The notes beneath the pieces are model-generated. The model did not search any database, was not told the DNA's origin, and was given only the letters and a program-made list of their open reading frames with translations. From Desulfobacula sp964636495 (lineage in GTDB: Bacteria; Desulfobacterota; Desulfobacteria; Desulfobacterales; Desulfobacteraceae): a stretch of DNA of 64,000 nt. The position numbers were made by a program, and so were the translations under genes. Shown here piece after piece: positions 1 to 9,555 of the stretch (the first letter of the stretch is position 1; each line of letters begins with the position of its first letter). The stretch covers positions 62,001 to 126,000 of the forward strand of contig CAZWSL010000006.1 in NCBI GenBank assembly GCA_964636495.1, written 5' to 3'.

Positions 1-999
1 GGAGGTTCCATCGCTGTTACAAGGGGAATCCTTTTAAAACTTGATAATGAAGCAGAGTTTGCTTCTCTGCTGGGCCATGAGCTTGGACATATAAATGCAA
101 GACATTCAGCAGAACAGAGGACAAAGAGGCAAATCTCCTCACTGTTGATCAGTGGATTGTCAGTTGTTGCAGAAACACAGGTTTCAGGACTTGGCAGGAT
201 AACTCAGGAACTGGGTATGGCAGGCCAGGGCCTCTTGCTATCGCACTACAGCAGGGATAATGAAAGGGAAGCTGATTCTCTCGGAAACCAGTACATGGTA
301 AAGACGGGATTTTCTACCCAGGGTTTTGTAGGACTCATGGAAATGCTTGATTCTCTACATAAAAAAAAACCTGAATCCAGCAGGATACTTTTTGCAACGC
401 ATCCAATGAGTTCAGAACGTCTTGAATCAGCTGTCCAGAGGAAAAAAGGGGTGTATCTTTCATCTTTAAGCCTCCCGTTAAATCGCGAAAGATATATGGA
501 CAGTATTGCCGCTTTACGCTCCCAGGAAAAAGGGATTGAGTTACTGCTGAAAGGTGAAAAATATTTAGGGAAAAGGGAGTATGGAAATGCGGAAAACACT
601 TTCAAAGAAACCATTAAGATATTAAAGCATGATTATACAGCACATGTTCTTATGTCCAAGTGTCTGATGGTTATGAAAAAACCTTCCCAGGCTCTGGCAT
701 TTGCTGAAAATGCCAAAAAGATATATCCTGGAGAGGCTCAGGCCCTCTATATTGCAGGTTTGGCCAATAAAGAACTGAAAAAATATAATAAAGCTTTTCA
801 TAATTTTGACAGATGTGACGCTGTTTTACCGGGTAACCCCCAGGTTAAATTTTATAAAGGATATTGCAGGGAAAATCTCAATAATAGAAAAGAGGCTGCA
901 TCATACTATATGCAATATTTGAAAATGGTTAATTACAGACCCGGTAAATTTTCACAGCATGCTTATAACCGTTTGAAGTCATGGGGATATGCCAGATAG
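1..999 (+). CDS. M48 family metallopeptidase with C-terminal TPR repeats (5' end outside window)
   Basis: The frame is open from base 1, so the gene starts upstream of the window. A zinc-protease HELGH motif is encoded at 76-90, and the third-ligand region EREAD follows at about 262-276; together they define an M48 peptidase. The second half is helical and TPR-like (about 560-960). This architecture matches the BepA/YfgC group, periplasmic proteases that act in outer-membrane protein quality control. The N-terminus, where a signal peptide would be, is not visible, so the cellular location is inferred from the family. It ends 20 bases before a convergent gene, and I see no clear terminator between them. 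Confidence 0.88.
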   Translation, partial: GGSIAVTRGILLKLDNEAEFASLLGHELGHINARHSAEQRTKRQISSLLISGLSVVAETQVSGLGRITQELGMAGQGLLLSHYSRDNEREADSLGNQYMVKTGFSTQGFVGLMEMLDSLHKKKPESSRILFATHPMSSERLESAVQRKKGVYLSSLSLPLNRERYMDSIAALRSQEKGIELLLKGEKYLGKREYGNAENTFKETIKILKHDYTAHVLMSKCLMVMKKPSQALAFAENAKKIYPGEAQALYIAGLANKELKKYNKAFHNFDRCDAVLPGNPQVKFYKGYCRENLNNRKEAASYYMQYLKMVNYRPGKFSQHAYNRLKSWGYAR

Positions 1000-1019
1000 C
1001 TTTCAGTCAGACAGAGTAA

Positions 1020-2894
1020 TCAGGCACTCCTTGCAAACTCATTTTTTAATTTCTGCTGAAGCTTTTCTGTTATCCGGATGATCTCTTTTAACAGGGTGTG
1101 GTCAAGGGCAGAGAGATTATCCATATATATATAGTTATCTGCAGGTTTCTCTTCATCAATAATTGTGGTGATCTGCCTCAGGAATCGCAGCTGCATCATA
1201 TAATTATACGCTCTGATTATATCAATATACTCTTTGTTGCTGATGGCATGTCTGGTATAGAGTCTGAAAAGTCTGGCAAGCGTATTGGATTGCCCAATGG
1301 CATTTTTGAGGGCATAAATTCTTGCAAAATCAATAATGGGCAGCATGGTTTTTTTAATATCTATAGACCCTTTTCGCTCTCCTTTTGTTTTTGTTATGAT
1401 CTTGCCGAACATGCTTAAAGGCGGTTTGATCGTCAATGCGTTTTCCGTAAGATTGCGCAGGAAAAAAGATCCCTTTTCCATTGCATTGAAAAGAAAGTTT
1501 TTTAACTCATCTGCAATGGAAATCTCTCCCCAGGTTCCTCTGAAGTCAAAAAATATACTTGAATTAAGGAGATTTTCAGGGGCAGGTGTCTGAATCCATG
1601 TCTGAAAATATTGTTTCCACTGTGAAAGCGGCTGGCACCATTTTGGATTTTTTGCCATATTGTCTCCATCACAATATTTGTATCCTGCAAGGGCAAGCTG
1701 ATCACAGATTAACAGTGACAATTCATCAAAATATTTTTTAGCTGTTTCATTATCATCTGTATCTTCAAAAACAATTGCATTATCTTGATCTGATACCAGG
1801 GTCTGTTCTCCTCTTCCTTCTGAGCCCATTGTCAAAAAAACAAATTTGCATGGAGGTATGCCCAGTTTTTTTATGGAGAATGATATGATTTTATCAATAA
1901 TGGCATCGGAAAATGTTGTAATCACCCGTGTGATATATTCTGTGTTTGCACCGTTTTTAATTGGATCCAGAAGCATTTTTTCAAGTTTTGAGTGGATATT
2001 TTTTAAATCAGAAATATCCTCTGCAGATTTTACAGTTTTTATCAGCAGATAGGTTGATTCCACCTGGGCAGATATCAGGTCATCCTCACTGATGATTCCA
2101 GTGATATCACCTGACTGCCCGTGGACTACAAGGTGGCGTTTGTTTTTCTGGCTCATGGTTAAAAAGGCTTCAAATACCTGGCAGTCTGCAGATATGGTGA
2201 CAAGTGGAGATGACATGATGGATGATACAGGCATCTTAAGGTCCATATTTTTCCCCAGAACTTTCTGCCTCAAATCAGCATCAGTTACAATCCCCTGGAT
2301 TCCCATTTTATCTTTTTTAATGAAAATAGCAGAATCATTGTTTTTGCTCATTTTAAATGCAGCATCTTCAATAGTTGTCTCCATTGTGCATGTTGAAATG
2401 TTTGGTTTAAAAATGGTATGGATGGGACGATTAAAAAAAGGAAGGGAGAATTCTTTATCCTTTATCTGCCGCGAAATAATTCCTGCAAAAGATTTATTGA
2501 GCATGCATCTGCCAAATTCATTGGTAAAATAGTCTTGAAAATTCTGGTTTTCCCTGCAGAGATTTAAAAAGTTCTCAGATGTTATAGTTGTGAAAAGGCA
2601 ATCCTCAAGTGTTACCAGAGATCTTATGGAGATTCCGTCGTTGAGAAGAATTGAAATACCGCCAAAATTATCCCCTGGTTTCAGCTCTCCTGAAAGGATC
2701 TTTTTGTTGTTCTGTTCATAGTAGAACCGGGCAGAACCTTTTGAGAGAATATAGAATTTTTCAACCTCGGATATCTCCTGCTCAAATAATACAGTGTTTC
2801 TGGCAATTTTTTCAATTGAGAACGTATTTTCTATCTTTTTCCGTCTGTCCGTTGAAAAAAGTGATAAAGGGGTGTTTAAAGATTCTTTTTTCAC
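1020..2894 (-). CDS. cNMP-binding / CBS pair / DUF294 nucleotidyltransferase-like signalling protein
   Basis: This is a 624-residue soluble protein. A cyclic-nucleotide-binding fold spans about residues 15-125, two CBS motifs lie at about 165-280, a DUF294 nucleotidyltransferase-like domain carries GSEGRGEQ at 357-364 with acidic residues just after, and a DUF294 C-terminal helical domain occupies about 475-615. It probably senses nucleotides through the CBS or cNMP domain and controls, or covalently modifies, a partner; the target is unknown. It lies 12 bases downstream of the HAMP-PAS-exonuclease gene and beside acs and the DUF4212/symporter pair. From memory, proteins of this type often sit next to such acetate loci in proteobacteria, so a role in regulating carboxylate uptake or activation is the best inference. 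Confidence 0.85.
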   Translation of the reverse strand: MKKESLNTPLSLFSTDRRKKIENTFSIEKIARNTVLFEQEISEVEKFYILSKGSARFYYEQNNKKILSGELKPGDNFGGISILLNDGISIRSLVTLEDCLFTTITSENFLNLCRENQNFQDYFTNEFGRCMLNKSFAGIISRQIKDKEFSLPFFNRPIHTIFKPNISTCTMETTIEDAAFKMSKNNDSAIFIKKDKMGIQGIVTDADLRQKVLGKNMDLKMPVSSIMSSPLVTISADCQVFEAFLTMSQKNKRHLVVHGQSGDITGIISEDDLISAQVESTYLLIKTVKSAEDISDLKNIHSKLEKMLLDPIKNGANTEYITRVITTFSDAIIDKIISFSIKKLGIPPCKFVFLTMGSEGRGEQTLVSDQDNAIVFEDTDDNETAKKYFDELSLLICDQLALAGYKYCDGDNMAKNPKWCQPLSQWKQYFQTWIQTPAPENLLNSSIFFDFRGTWGEISIADELKNFLFNAMEKGSFFLRNLTENALTIKPPLSMFGKIITKTKGERKGSIDIKKTMLPIIDFARIYALKNAIGQSNTLARLFRLYTRHAISNKEYIDIIRAYNYMMQLRFLRQITTIIDEEKPADNYIYMDNLSALDHTLLKEIIRITEKLQQKLKNEFARSA

Positions 2895-2906
2895 TTTTAA
2901 CTCCTT

Positions 2907-4610
2907 TCAATATTTAAGTCGTGCATAATATGTTCTTTGTGATGCATTTATAGCATCTTTCAGAGTTAAAATACCATTACTGTTTAGAATTGTAATCAAT
3001 TCAAGAAAGATCTCTGCGGTGGCTATGGCATCACCAAGGGCTGTATGTCTTCCCAGTATATCAACTCCAAGTCGTTTTGCTATACTTTCCATATCATGTT
3101 TCTCCTGGGACGGGTGAAGTATGGCAGACAGCAGCAGGGTATCGAGTACAGGATTTGAAAATTTAATATTGGTTGTCTGCTCTTTTACCTTCAGCATTTT
3201 CATATCAAAAGCAATATTGTGACCCACAAGCACACTCTGGGATGTATAATTCTTAAACAGAGGCAGAACAGCATTGATATCTTTTTTTCCTGCCACCATT
3301 TCATAGTTAATCCCGTGTATATTATAAGATTCCAGAGGGATATCTCGTTTCGGGTCAACAAGTTCTTCAAAAAGATCCTGATACACAATTTTATTGTTCA
3401 CAATTCGTATGGCACCAATTGAAATAATTTCATCTCCGCCGTCAGGATCCAGTCCTGTTGTCTCTGTATCAAACACAGTATACATAAGATCCTTGAGGTT
3501 GGTATTGAGAAGATCAATGTGTTCTCTTTCTGTTTTGACATCACCTGCCTTGAACAGATCAAAATCATAGAATTCAGGTCGTGATGCGGTAAATACGGCG
3601 GATCGCTGTTTTTCTTCAAGTGATGTTTCAGGGTTTAAAGCCTCAAGTACAATATCTGATATCAGGTCATATTTTTCCGACAGTTTGTCAAGTGCGGTGA
3701 TCAGGTGTTCATGACTGGTTTTATTCTCTGATTCATTGAGTACTGTTTTAATCGTATCAGTATATTCAGTCAGATCCTGTTTTAGTGAAGTGATTTTTTC
3801 ATTTGTGATGTCATACTGTTTAATATTGTCGGTGACATCTTGAAACGTTAAGATAAATCCTGTCATTTCCTGTTTCTGGTCAAGAATCGGAATGGTTTCA
3901 GCACTGATAAGATGTCCTGTCTGGATAGGAGTTACAAAAAAAGAGGCCATGTGCCGCTGGTTGTCATTTAAATGCTGTTCCATATTTTTTACAGCATTTA
4001 ACAGCAGGTTCTTATCAATGAGCTTGAAGATAGATCTTCCAATACCAATGAAATATTTATTTTTTTTTGTCAGATTGTCTCTGGTTAAAATTATTTTTGC
4101 AAGATTGTTAAACAGGAGTATTCTTCCATTTTTATTGCATATAACAACTCCCTGGGGAAGTTCTGCCATAATAGCAGCAAGCAGATTTCTCTCTTTTTCA
4201 GTCTCTTTGCTTGCAGCAAGTGCCTGTTCCGTTATGTTTCTGTCCATATTTTCAAGAATTTCTGCAAAACCGTTAATAACAGAAGAGAGTTGTACAATAT
4301 CTTTATTTCCAGTTATGTCTAATCGGTGAGAGTGATTGGATGTGGAAATGATAGAAGCTTCACTGCTTATTTTTTTCAGTGGTTTGATATACTCATTAAA
4401 TATATATTCAAGACCGAAAAAGAGTACACAGCCGGAAAGAAAAAAAATCGCAATTAAATAGGGGAAATAGTTGTTAAAAGTGCTTATGACAGCATTGTGT
4501 TCATCATGGCTGAGTGATTTCCAGAAAAAGAAAAAAATAACCGCAGTCACTGTCGTGAAACAAATCAGAGTATAAGAGACATATTTCCAGAAAGGGTGAG
4601 TCTGTTTCAT
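2907..4610 (-). CDS. Membrane HAMP-PAS protein fused to a DEDDh 3'-5' exonuclease domain
   Basis: The protein has 567 residues. Two membrane segments (about 9-31 and 49-69) are followed by a HAMP-like linker (about 68-125), a PAS domain (about 145-260), a coiled linker, and a DnaQ/PolC-type exonuclease domain (about 375-545). The exonuclease metal and catalytic residues are all visible: D381 and E383 in FDTETTG, D469 in GHNIAFD, and H522 and D527 in RHTALGD. So it combines an input half typical of sensors with a nuclease output. It is followed 12 bases later by the cNMP/CBS/DUF294 gene, with which it is surely cotranscribed, and it lies downstream of the acyl-CoA synthetases. The substrate (DNA, RNA or a nucleotide second messenger) cannot be read from the sequence. 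Confidence 0.85.
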   Translation of the reverse strand: MKQTHPFWKYVSYTLICFTTVTAVIFFFFWKSLSHDEHNAVISTFNNYFPYLIAIFFLSGCVLFFGLEYIFNEYIKPLKKISSEASIISTSNHSHRLDITGNKDIVQLSSVINGFAEILENMDRNITEQALAASKETEKERNLLAAIMAELPQGVVICNKNGRILLFNNLAKIILTRDNLTKKNKYFIGIGRSIFKLIDKNLLLNAVKNMEQHLNDNQRHMASFFVTPIQTGHLISAETIPILDQKQEMTGFILTFQDVTDNIKQYDITNEKITSLKQDLTEYTDTIKTVLNESENKTSHEHLITALDKLSEKYDLISDIVLEALNPETSLEEKQRSAVFTASRPEFYDFDLFKAGDVKTEREHIDLLNTNLKDLMYTVFDTETTGLDPDGGDEIISIGAIRIVNNKIVYQDLFEELVDPKRDIPLESYNIHGINYEMVAGKKDINAVLPLFKNYTSQSVLVGHNIAFDMKMLKVKEQTTNIKFSNPVLDTLLLSAILHPSQEKHDMESIAKRLGVDILGRHTALGDAIATAEIFLELITILNSNGILTLKDAINASQRTYYARLKY

Positions 4611-4775
4611 TTTAAATATTGCAACATGAAAAAATGAATTTATAGATTTTATCCATACTGTTTCAGCCTCTTCTAAAATTGCTTTTATTCTTGACTGGAT
4701 ATTTTTCTTGCTGCCTGTTTCAAGGAAACCTGTTGAAAACAGAACGGAGGTCAGACTATTGGGTCTGTCATTAAA

Positions 4776-4820
4776 TTTGAGGTTTGAGCAGCCGGAATAT
4801 CCCTATGCTCAAACCTCAAA
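4776..4820 (-). terminator. Perfect 15-bp stem-loop after the prpE-like gene
   Basis: The arms at 4776-4790 and 4806-4820 are perfect reverse complements over 15 bp around a 15-base loop. It starts 24 bases past the stop of the minus-strand acyl-CoA ligase. The U tract after it is short, so it may be a terminator or a processing and stability hairpin that separates the acs/prpE unit from the exonuclease/DUF294 unit. Confidence 0.6.
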
Positions 4821-4843
4821 AGTGATAACTTTAAATGGAATGA

Positions 4844-6748
4844 TTATTGAGCCTTATTTCCATACCCAATAGTTCCAAGGGATTTCTCTATTTCATCAAG
4901 AATGGAGTAATCATCAATGGTGGCAGGCACTTTATACTCTTTTTTATCTGCTATGGAGCGCATGGTGCCGCGCAGTATCTTGCCTGATCTTGTTTTAGGA
5001 AGACGTTTTACCACTACAGCTGTTTTAAATGCAGCAACAGGACCTATTTTGTTTCTGATCTGCATGATGACTTCCTTGACAATATCATCGTGATTCCTAT
5101 CTACTCCTGCATTTAAAACCATCATTCCAAGGGGAATCTGTCCTTTAAGTGAATCATCAACTCCCATGACAGCACACTCTGCAACATCAGGGTGTTCCGC
5201 TATAACTTCCTCCATGGCTCCTGTAGATAGTCTGTGGCCGGCTACATTGATAATATCATCTGTCCGTGCCATGACAAAAACATATCCATCCTCATCAATG
5301 AAACCCGCATCAGCTGTTTCATAATATCCTGAGAATTCACTGAGATATGCCTCTTTAAAACGTTCATCATTCTGCCACAGGGTGGGAAGTGTTCCCGGAG
5401 GAAGAGGCAGTTTGGCAACAATGGCACCTATTTCTCCAGCCTTTATCGGATGTCCGTCATCTCCAAGCACTGACAGGTTCCAGCCGGGAGCTGCTTTTGT
5501 AGGAGATCCGGGTTTAACATCAAAAGAATGCAGACCAACACAGTTTGCTGCAATTGCCCATCCTGTCTCGGTCTGCCACCAGTGGTCAATAACCGGTATG
5601 TTAAGTGAGTTTTCTGCCCAGGTCAGGGTGTCTGGATCAAGCCTCTCTCCTGCAAGAAAGAGGTATTTAAAGCATGAAAGATCAAAGTCCGTCATCATGG
5701 TTGCATCTGGATCTTCTCTCTTAATTGCTCTGAATGCTGTAGGTGCTGTAAAAAGTGTTTTTACCTTGTGCTGGGAGATAATTCTCCAGAATACTGAAGC
5801 ATCAGGAGTTCCAACTGGTTTCCCTTCAAAAATAATAGTTGTGCATCCTTTTAAAAGAGGCCCGTAAACAATATAGGAGTGGCCAACAACCCATCCGATA
5901 TCTGAAGCAGCCCAGTAAACATCACCCTGGTTCACTCCATAAATGGCACCCATTGTCCATTTCAAAGCCACCATGTGGCCGCCGTTATCCCGTACCACTC
6001 CCTTTGGCTGTCCTGTAGTGCCCGATGTATAGAGAATATAGAGAGGATCAGTTGCTTTTACAGGTACACACTCTGCCGGTGCTGCTTTTTCCATTTCATC
6101 ATTCCAGTCAAAATCACGGCCGTCTATCATTTCAGCCTCTGCCTGGGGTCTCTGGAGAATGATGCAGGATTCAGGTTTAAACGTTGAAATATTAATGGCT
6201 TCATCAAGAAGCGGTTTATATTTTATGACCTTTTTAACCTCTATTCCGCAGGAGGCAGAGACTATAACTTTTGGTTTTGCATCATCAATACGTGTAGCAA
6301 GCTCTTTTGCAGCAAATCCGCCAAAAACAACTGAGTGAACAGCACCTATCCTTGAACAGGCAAGCATTGCAAAAACAGCTTCAGGGATCATCGGCATATA
6401 GATAACAACTCTGTCGCCTTTTTCAACACCTTTTGACTTGAGTACACCGGCAAATGTTGCAACAGTGCTTTTGAGCTCTGAATATGTATATTTTTGGATT
6501 GTACCGGTTACAGGGCTGTCATAGATTATGGCATCCTGTTCTCCGAGTCCGTTGTCAACATGAAGATCTACAGCATTATAACAGGTGTTTGTTTCAGCTC
6601 CTTTAAACCACTTGTAAAACGGCTTGCCGGAATCATCAAGCACCTTATCCCATTTTTTATACCAGTGGCACGCTTCTGCTGCTTCACCCCAGAATCCGTC
6701 AGGGTCATTCATGGATTGTTCATATGCTTTTTCATACAGATTGGACAT
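4844..6748 (-). CDS. prpE: Propionate/acetate--CoA ligase, PrpE/ACSS3 type (AMP-forming)
   Basis: This 634-residue enzyme of the ANL superfamily activates a short-chain carboxylate with ATP and CoA, through an acyl-AMP, in the cytoplasm. The ATP-binding P-loop TSGTTGQPKG lies at residues 241-250, WWQTETGW in the middle, GHRLSTG in the hinge region, and the regulatory SGK lysine near residue 590 within KTRSGKILR. The sequence around the P-loop and the GHRLSTG motif follows the PrpE/ACSS3 branch more than classical Acs, so propionate or a related acid may be preferred; specificity is inferred. It is downstream of acs on the same strand, 150 bases away with a hairpin between. The SGK lysine is the usual site of inhibitory acetylation in this family. 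Confidence 0.85.
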   Translation of the reverse strand: MSNLYEKAYEQSMNDPDGFWGEAAEACHWYKKWDKVLDDSGKPFYKWFKGAETNTCYNAVDLHVDNGLGEQDAIIYDSPVTGTIQKYTYSELKSTVATFAGVLKSKGVEKGDRVVIYMPMIPEAVFAMLACSRIGAVHSVVFGGFAAKELATRIDDAKPKVIVSASCGIEVKKVIKYKPLLDEAINISTFKPESCIILQRPQAEAEMIDGRDFDWNDEMEKAAPAECVPVKATDPLYILYTSGTTGQPKGVVRDNGGHMVALKWTMGAIYGVNQGDVYWAASDIGWVVGHSYIVYGPLLKGCTTIIFEGKPVGTPDASVFWRIISQHKVKTLFTAPTAFRAIKREDPDATMMTDFDLSCFKYLFLAGERLDPDTLTWAENSLNIPVIDHWWQTETGWAIAANCVGLHSFDVKPGSPTKAAPGWNLSVLGDDGHPIKAGEIGAIVAKLPLPPGTLPTLWQNDERFKEAYLSEFSGYYETADAGFIDEDGYVFVMARTDDIINVAGHRLSTGAMEEVIAEHPDVAECAVMGVDDSLKGQIPLGMMVLNAGVDRNHDDIVKEVIMQIRNKIGPVAAFKTAVVVKRLPKTRSGKILRGTMRSIADKKEYKVPATIDDYSILDEIEKSLGTIGYGNKAQ

Positions 6749-6830
6749 TTAGATAACCTCCGGACCATATTGGTCAAATTGTTCAAACCATTTATTTTTT
6801 TGTTTATAAAATTTGAAAAAGAATGAATGA

Positions 6831-6883
6831 GTTGTGAAATAAAAGGGGCAGGTTTGCAATATATTATCCTTAAATTTCACAAC
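6831..6883 (-). terminator. Interrupted stem-loop between acs and the prpE-like gene
   Basis: A 10-bp perfect outer stem (6831-6840 with 6874-6883) is followed by a symmetric 2x2 internal loop and a 4-bp inner stem (6843-6846 with 6868-6871). It lies 16 bases past the acs stop, and the sequence 3' of it on the minus strand is U-rich. It may be a partial terminator or attenuator that sets the ratio of the two ligases. Confidence 0.55.
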
Positions 6884-6898
6884 CCATATTTTATATCA

Positions 6899-8926
6899 CT
6901 ATTTTTGCACCATGGTTTTGATTTCATCAACAATTTCAGGATTGGCAAGTGTCATAACATTACCGACATCTCCCTTATTGGAAATTGCACCGAGAACTCT
7001 TCTCATAATTTTACCGGACCTGGTTTTCGGCATATCCGGAACCAGCCATACTTTCCTTGGCTTGGCAATTTTACCAATCTGCTCACATACGGCATCCGTT
7101 ACTTTCTGAGCTATTTCATCCGTTGCTTCTATGCCGGGTTTAAGGGATATGTAAAGATCAGGTTCTTTTCCTTTTATGTCATGGGCAACAGGTACAACTG
7201 CTGCTTCTGCAACCTCTTCAACCACCATGGAAGCAGATTCAATCTCCTTTGTTCCCAGTCTGTGACCCGATACATTGATAACATCGTCAATTCTGCCAAG
7301 AACCCTGAAGTAACCGTCTTCAGACATGGTGGCTGCATCACCTGTCAGATACGGCCAGTCCCGCCAGTCCTTGCTGTCGGGTTTTGTATTGTACATTCCA
7401 AAGTATGTATCCACAAACCGGTCCCTGTCTCCCCATATGGTCTGGAACATTCCAGGCCAGGGATTCTGTATACAGATATTGCCTGCTATGCCTGACTGAA
7501 CTTCATTGCCTTCGTCATCGTAGATTATGGGATGTATGCCCGGGACTCCGGGACCTGCACTGCCCGGTTTCATCGGTTTAATGCCGGGTACCGTACTGCA
7601 GAGGAATCCACCGGTTTCCGTCTGCCAGTAAGTATCAACAATAATAGCCTCTCCCTTGCCCACGGCTGATTCATACCACTTCCATACAGCAGGCTCAATG
7701 GGTTCTCCTACAGTTGTCATATGTTTAAAATGGTAGGAGTATTTAGCAGGTTCATCCGGACCGAGTTTTCTTAATGCACGGATGGCAGTTGGAGCAGTGT
7801 GGAATATATTAACATCAAGTTCCTGGGCGATTCTCCACGATCTCCCCGCATCCGGATAGGTTGGAACACCTTCATAGATTACAGTGGAGGCACACAGGGC
7901 AAGAGGGCCGTAGACAATAAATGAATGTCCTGTTATCCATCCTATATCTGCCATGCACCAGTAAACATCTTCAGGATGGATGTCCTGGATATATTTTGAC
8001 ATGGCGGCGGTGTATGCAAGATAACCGCCTGTACTGTGCTGACACCCTTTTGGTTTGCCGGTTGTACCACTGGTGTACATTAAAAAGAGCGGATCTTCAC
8101 TGAGCATCTCTTCCGGTTCAACCCTGGCACCATAGTAATCTTTTAACTTATCATTTATACATATATCTCTTCCTTCAACCATAGGGGTTTCAGAAGAGTA
8201 TTTACCGGGATATCTTTCCCATACCAGTACCGTATCAACAGTCTGACCCTGTTCTGCTGCGATTTTGACAGCCTCATCTGCATTGAATTTATGATTAAGA
8301 AGCTTTCCTGCCCTGTAATAGGCATCTGTTACGATTAAAACTCTGGACTGGGAATCAACAATTCTGTCAGCACTTGCACTGGGGGAAAATCCGCCAAAAA
8401 CAACTGAGTGAATAACGCCCAGTCTTGCACAGGCAAGCATTGTAATGGGAAGCTCTGCTGACATGGGCATGTGGATTGTAACCCGGTCCCCTCTTTTCAG
8501 TTTTGCAGTATCGCGCAGCAGTGCTGCAAATTCATTAACCCTTACATACAGTTCCTGGTAGGTTATATGTTCAATTTTCTCTTCTTCAAGTTCTGGAACA
8601 AAATGTATAGCAGTCTTATTTTTATTATCCTTTAAATGACGGTCAATACAGTTATAGCTCGCATTGAGCTTTCCGCCTTTAAACCATTTATAACATGGAG
8701 CGTCACTGGTATCTAAAACTTCATCCCAATACTTGTACCATGTAAGCAGTTCAGCGAACTCAGTGTAATAATCCGGGAAATTATCCAGACTGAATCTGTC
8801 AAAGATATCTGGGTCTGACAAATTCGCCTGGCCAATGAATTTTGTAGAGGGATAATAATACTCTTCCTCTTTCCAATGGACAGCAATCTGGGCTTCGGTG
8901 GTTTCCATGACTTCTTTTTCGCTCAT
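6899..8926 (-). CDS. acs: Acetyl-CoA synthetase (AMP-forming)
   Basis: The protein has 675 residues, the usual length of Acs (about 650). It converts acetate, ATP and CoA to acetyl-CoA, AMP and pyrophosphate. Visible motifs are TSGTTGKPKG (near residue 283), the acetate-pocket region DTYWQTETGG, GHRLGTKE at the hinge, and the acetylation-site lysine (about residue 639) in KTRSGKIMRR. The start codon has an appropriate purine-rich site (AAGGAGA on the minus strand) a few bases upstream. It is transcribed divergently from the DUF4212/symporter pair across a 356-base AT-rich region, which suggests coordinated control of acetate uptake and activation. Confidence 0.95.
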   Translation of the reverse strand: MSEKEVMETTEAQIAVHWKEEEYYYPSTKFIGQANLSDPDIFDRFSLDNFPDYYTEFAELLTWYKYWDEVLDTSDAPCYKWFKGGKLNASYNCIDRHLKDNKNKTAIHFVPELEEEKIEHITYQELYVRVNEFAALLRDTAKLKRGDRVTIHMPMSAELPITMLACARLGVIHSVVFGGFSPSASADRIVDSQSRVLIVTDAYYRAGKLLNHKFNADEAVKIAAEQGQTVDTVLVWERYPGKYSSETPMVEGRDICINDKLKDYYGARVEPEEMLSEDPLFLMYTSGTTGKPKGCQHSTGGYLAYTAAMSKYIQDIHPEDVYWCMADIGWITGHSFIVYGPLALCASTVIYEGVPTYPDAGRSWRIAQELDVNIFHTAPTAIRALRKLGPDEPAKYSYHFKHMTTVGEPIEPAVWKWYESAVGKGEAIIVDTYWQTETGGFLCSTVPGIKPMKPGSAGPGVPGIHPIIYDDEGNEVQSGIAGNICIQNPWPGMFQTIWGDRDRFVDTYFGMYNTKPDSKDWRDWPYLTGDAATMSEDGYFRVLGRIDDVINVSGHRLGTKEIESASMVVEEVAEAAVVPVAHDIKGKEPDLYISLKPGIEATDEIAQKVTDAVCEQIGKIAKPRKVWLVPDMPKTRSGKIMRRVLGAISNKGDVGNVMTLANPEIVDEIKTMVQK

Positions 8927-9129
8927 TAATCTTCTCCTTATAGATTTGTTGGGGTTAGATAGATTAAAATGTGAATTACTTAAATGCTGTACTCTTTTAT
9001 TCCTCCTTTCCTGATATAAGACCGTTTATTGGAAAACTGCTGTATATCCAGAAAATATTCGTTATTTGATGAATAATATTTAATCTACAAATATGCATTA
9101 GTAAGAACTTAAGTTTAAGTCAATAAAAA

Positions 9130-9179
9130 ATTTTGATTTTGAAAAGAATAATTTTAAAAAAAAATAAAAAAATCAAAAT
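9130..9179. promoter_or_regulatory. 11-bp inverted repeat in the acs/symporter divergent promoter region
   Basis: The arms at 9130-9140 and 9169-9179 are perfect 11-bp reverse complements separated by 28 bases of A-rich sequence. It lies centrally in the 8927-9282 non-coding region between the two divergent transcription units. It could be an operator for a dimeric regulator or a leader hairpin. Its AT-rich make-up makes a chance match more likely than for a mixed sequence. Confidence 0.35.
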
Positions 9180-9184
9180 CAGCC

Positions 9185-9213
9185 TTGACAAGATAAAAAC
9201 TTAATGCAATAGA
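9185..9213 (+). promoter_or_regulatory. Candidate sigma-70 promoter of the DUF4212/symporter operon
   Basis: A consensus -35 box TTGACA lies at 9185-9190. About 16-18 bases downstream there is only a weak -10-like sequence (AATAGA region). It is about 70 bases upstream of the start codon. The -35 match is perfect and the -10 poor, so this is tentative. Confidence 0.35.
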
Positions 9214-9282
9214 AAGCTAAGTATGAGTTGATGTAATTAAATGAACGGTGTTTATTAACTTATTATCAAGGAGGTAATGTCG

Positions 9283-9540
9283 ATGAGTGACAGCTCAAGA
9301 AAGGAGTACTGGCAAAAAAACATCAAGCTAGTAACATGGTGTATGGTTGTTTGGTTTGTAGTCTCATTTGGATTTGGGATTATCCTGGTTCATCCTCTCA
9401 ATTCAATTCCAATCGGTGGATACAAACTGGGATTCTGGTTTGCGCAACAGGGTTCCATGTATGTATTTGTAGCTTTGATTTTCATCTATGCGAAACTGAT
9501 CGGAAACCTTGACAAAGAATATGGTGTCGAAGAAGACTAA
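9283..9540 (+). CDS. DUF4212 small subunit of a sodium:solute symporter
   Basis: The protein has 85 residues with two hydrophobic segments separated by a short loop. It is the DUF4212 family partner that precedes VC_2705-type symporters. I prefer the ATG at 9283 to the one at 9277, because the strong AAGGAGG site (9268-9274) is 8 bases from 9283 but only 2 from 9277. The gene ends 15 bases before the symporter, and the two products are expected to form one membrane complex for acetate or another small carboxylate. Its substrate is inferred from the neighbouring acs genes. Confidence 0.88.
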   Translation: MSDSSRKEYWQKNIKLVTWCMVVWFVVSFGFGIILVHPLNSIPIGGYKLGFWFAQQGSMYVFVALIFIYAKLIGNLDKEYGVEED

Positions 9541-9555
9541 AAAAGGAGAATTGCA

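Noticed and set aside
6827..7495. 222-residue open frame on the plus strand opposite acs
   Set aside because: It is antisense to a clear acetyl-CoA synthetase and has no ribosome site or recognisable domain. It is a shadow of the real gene.
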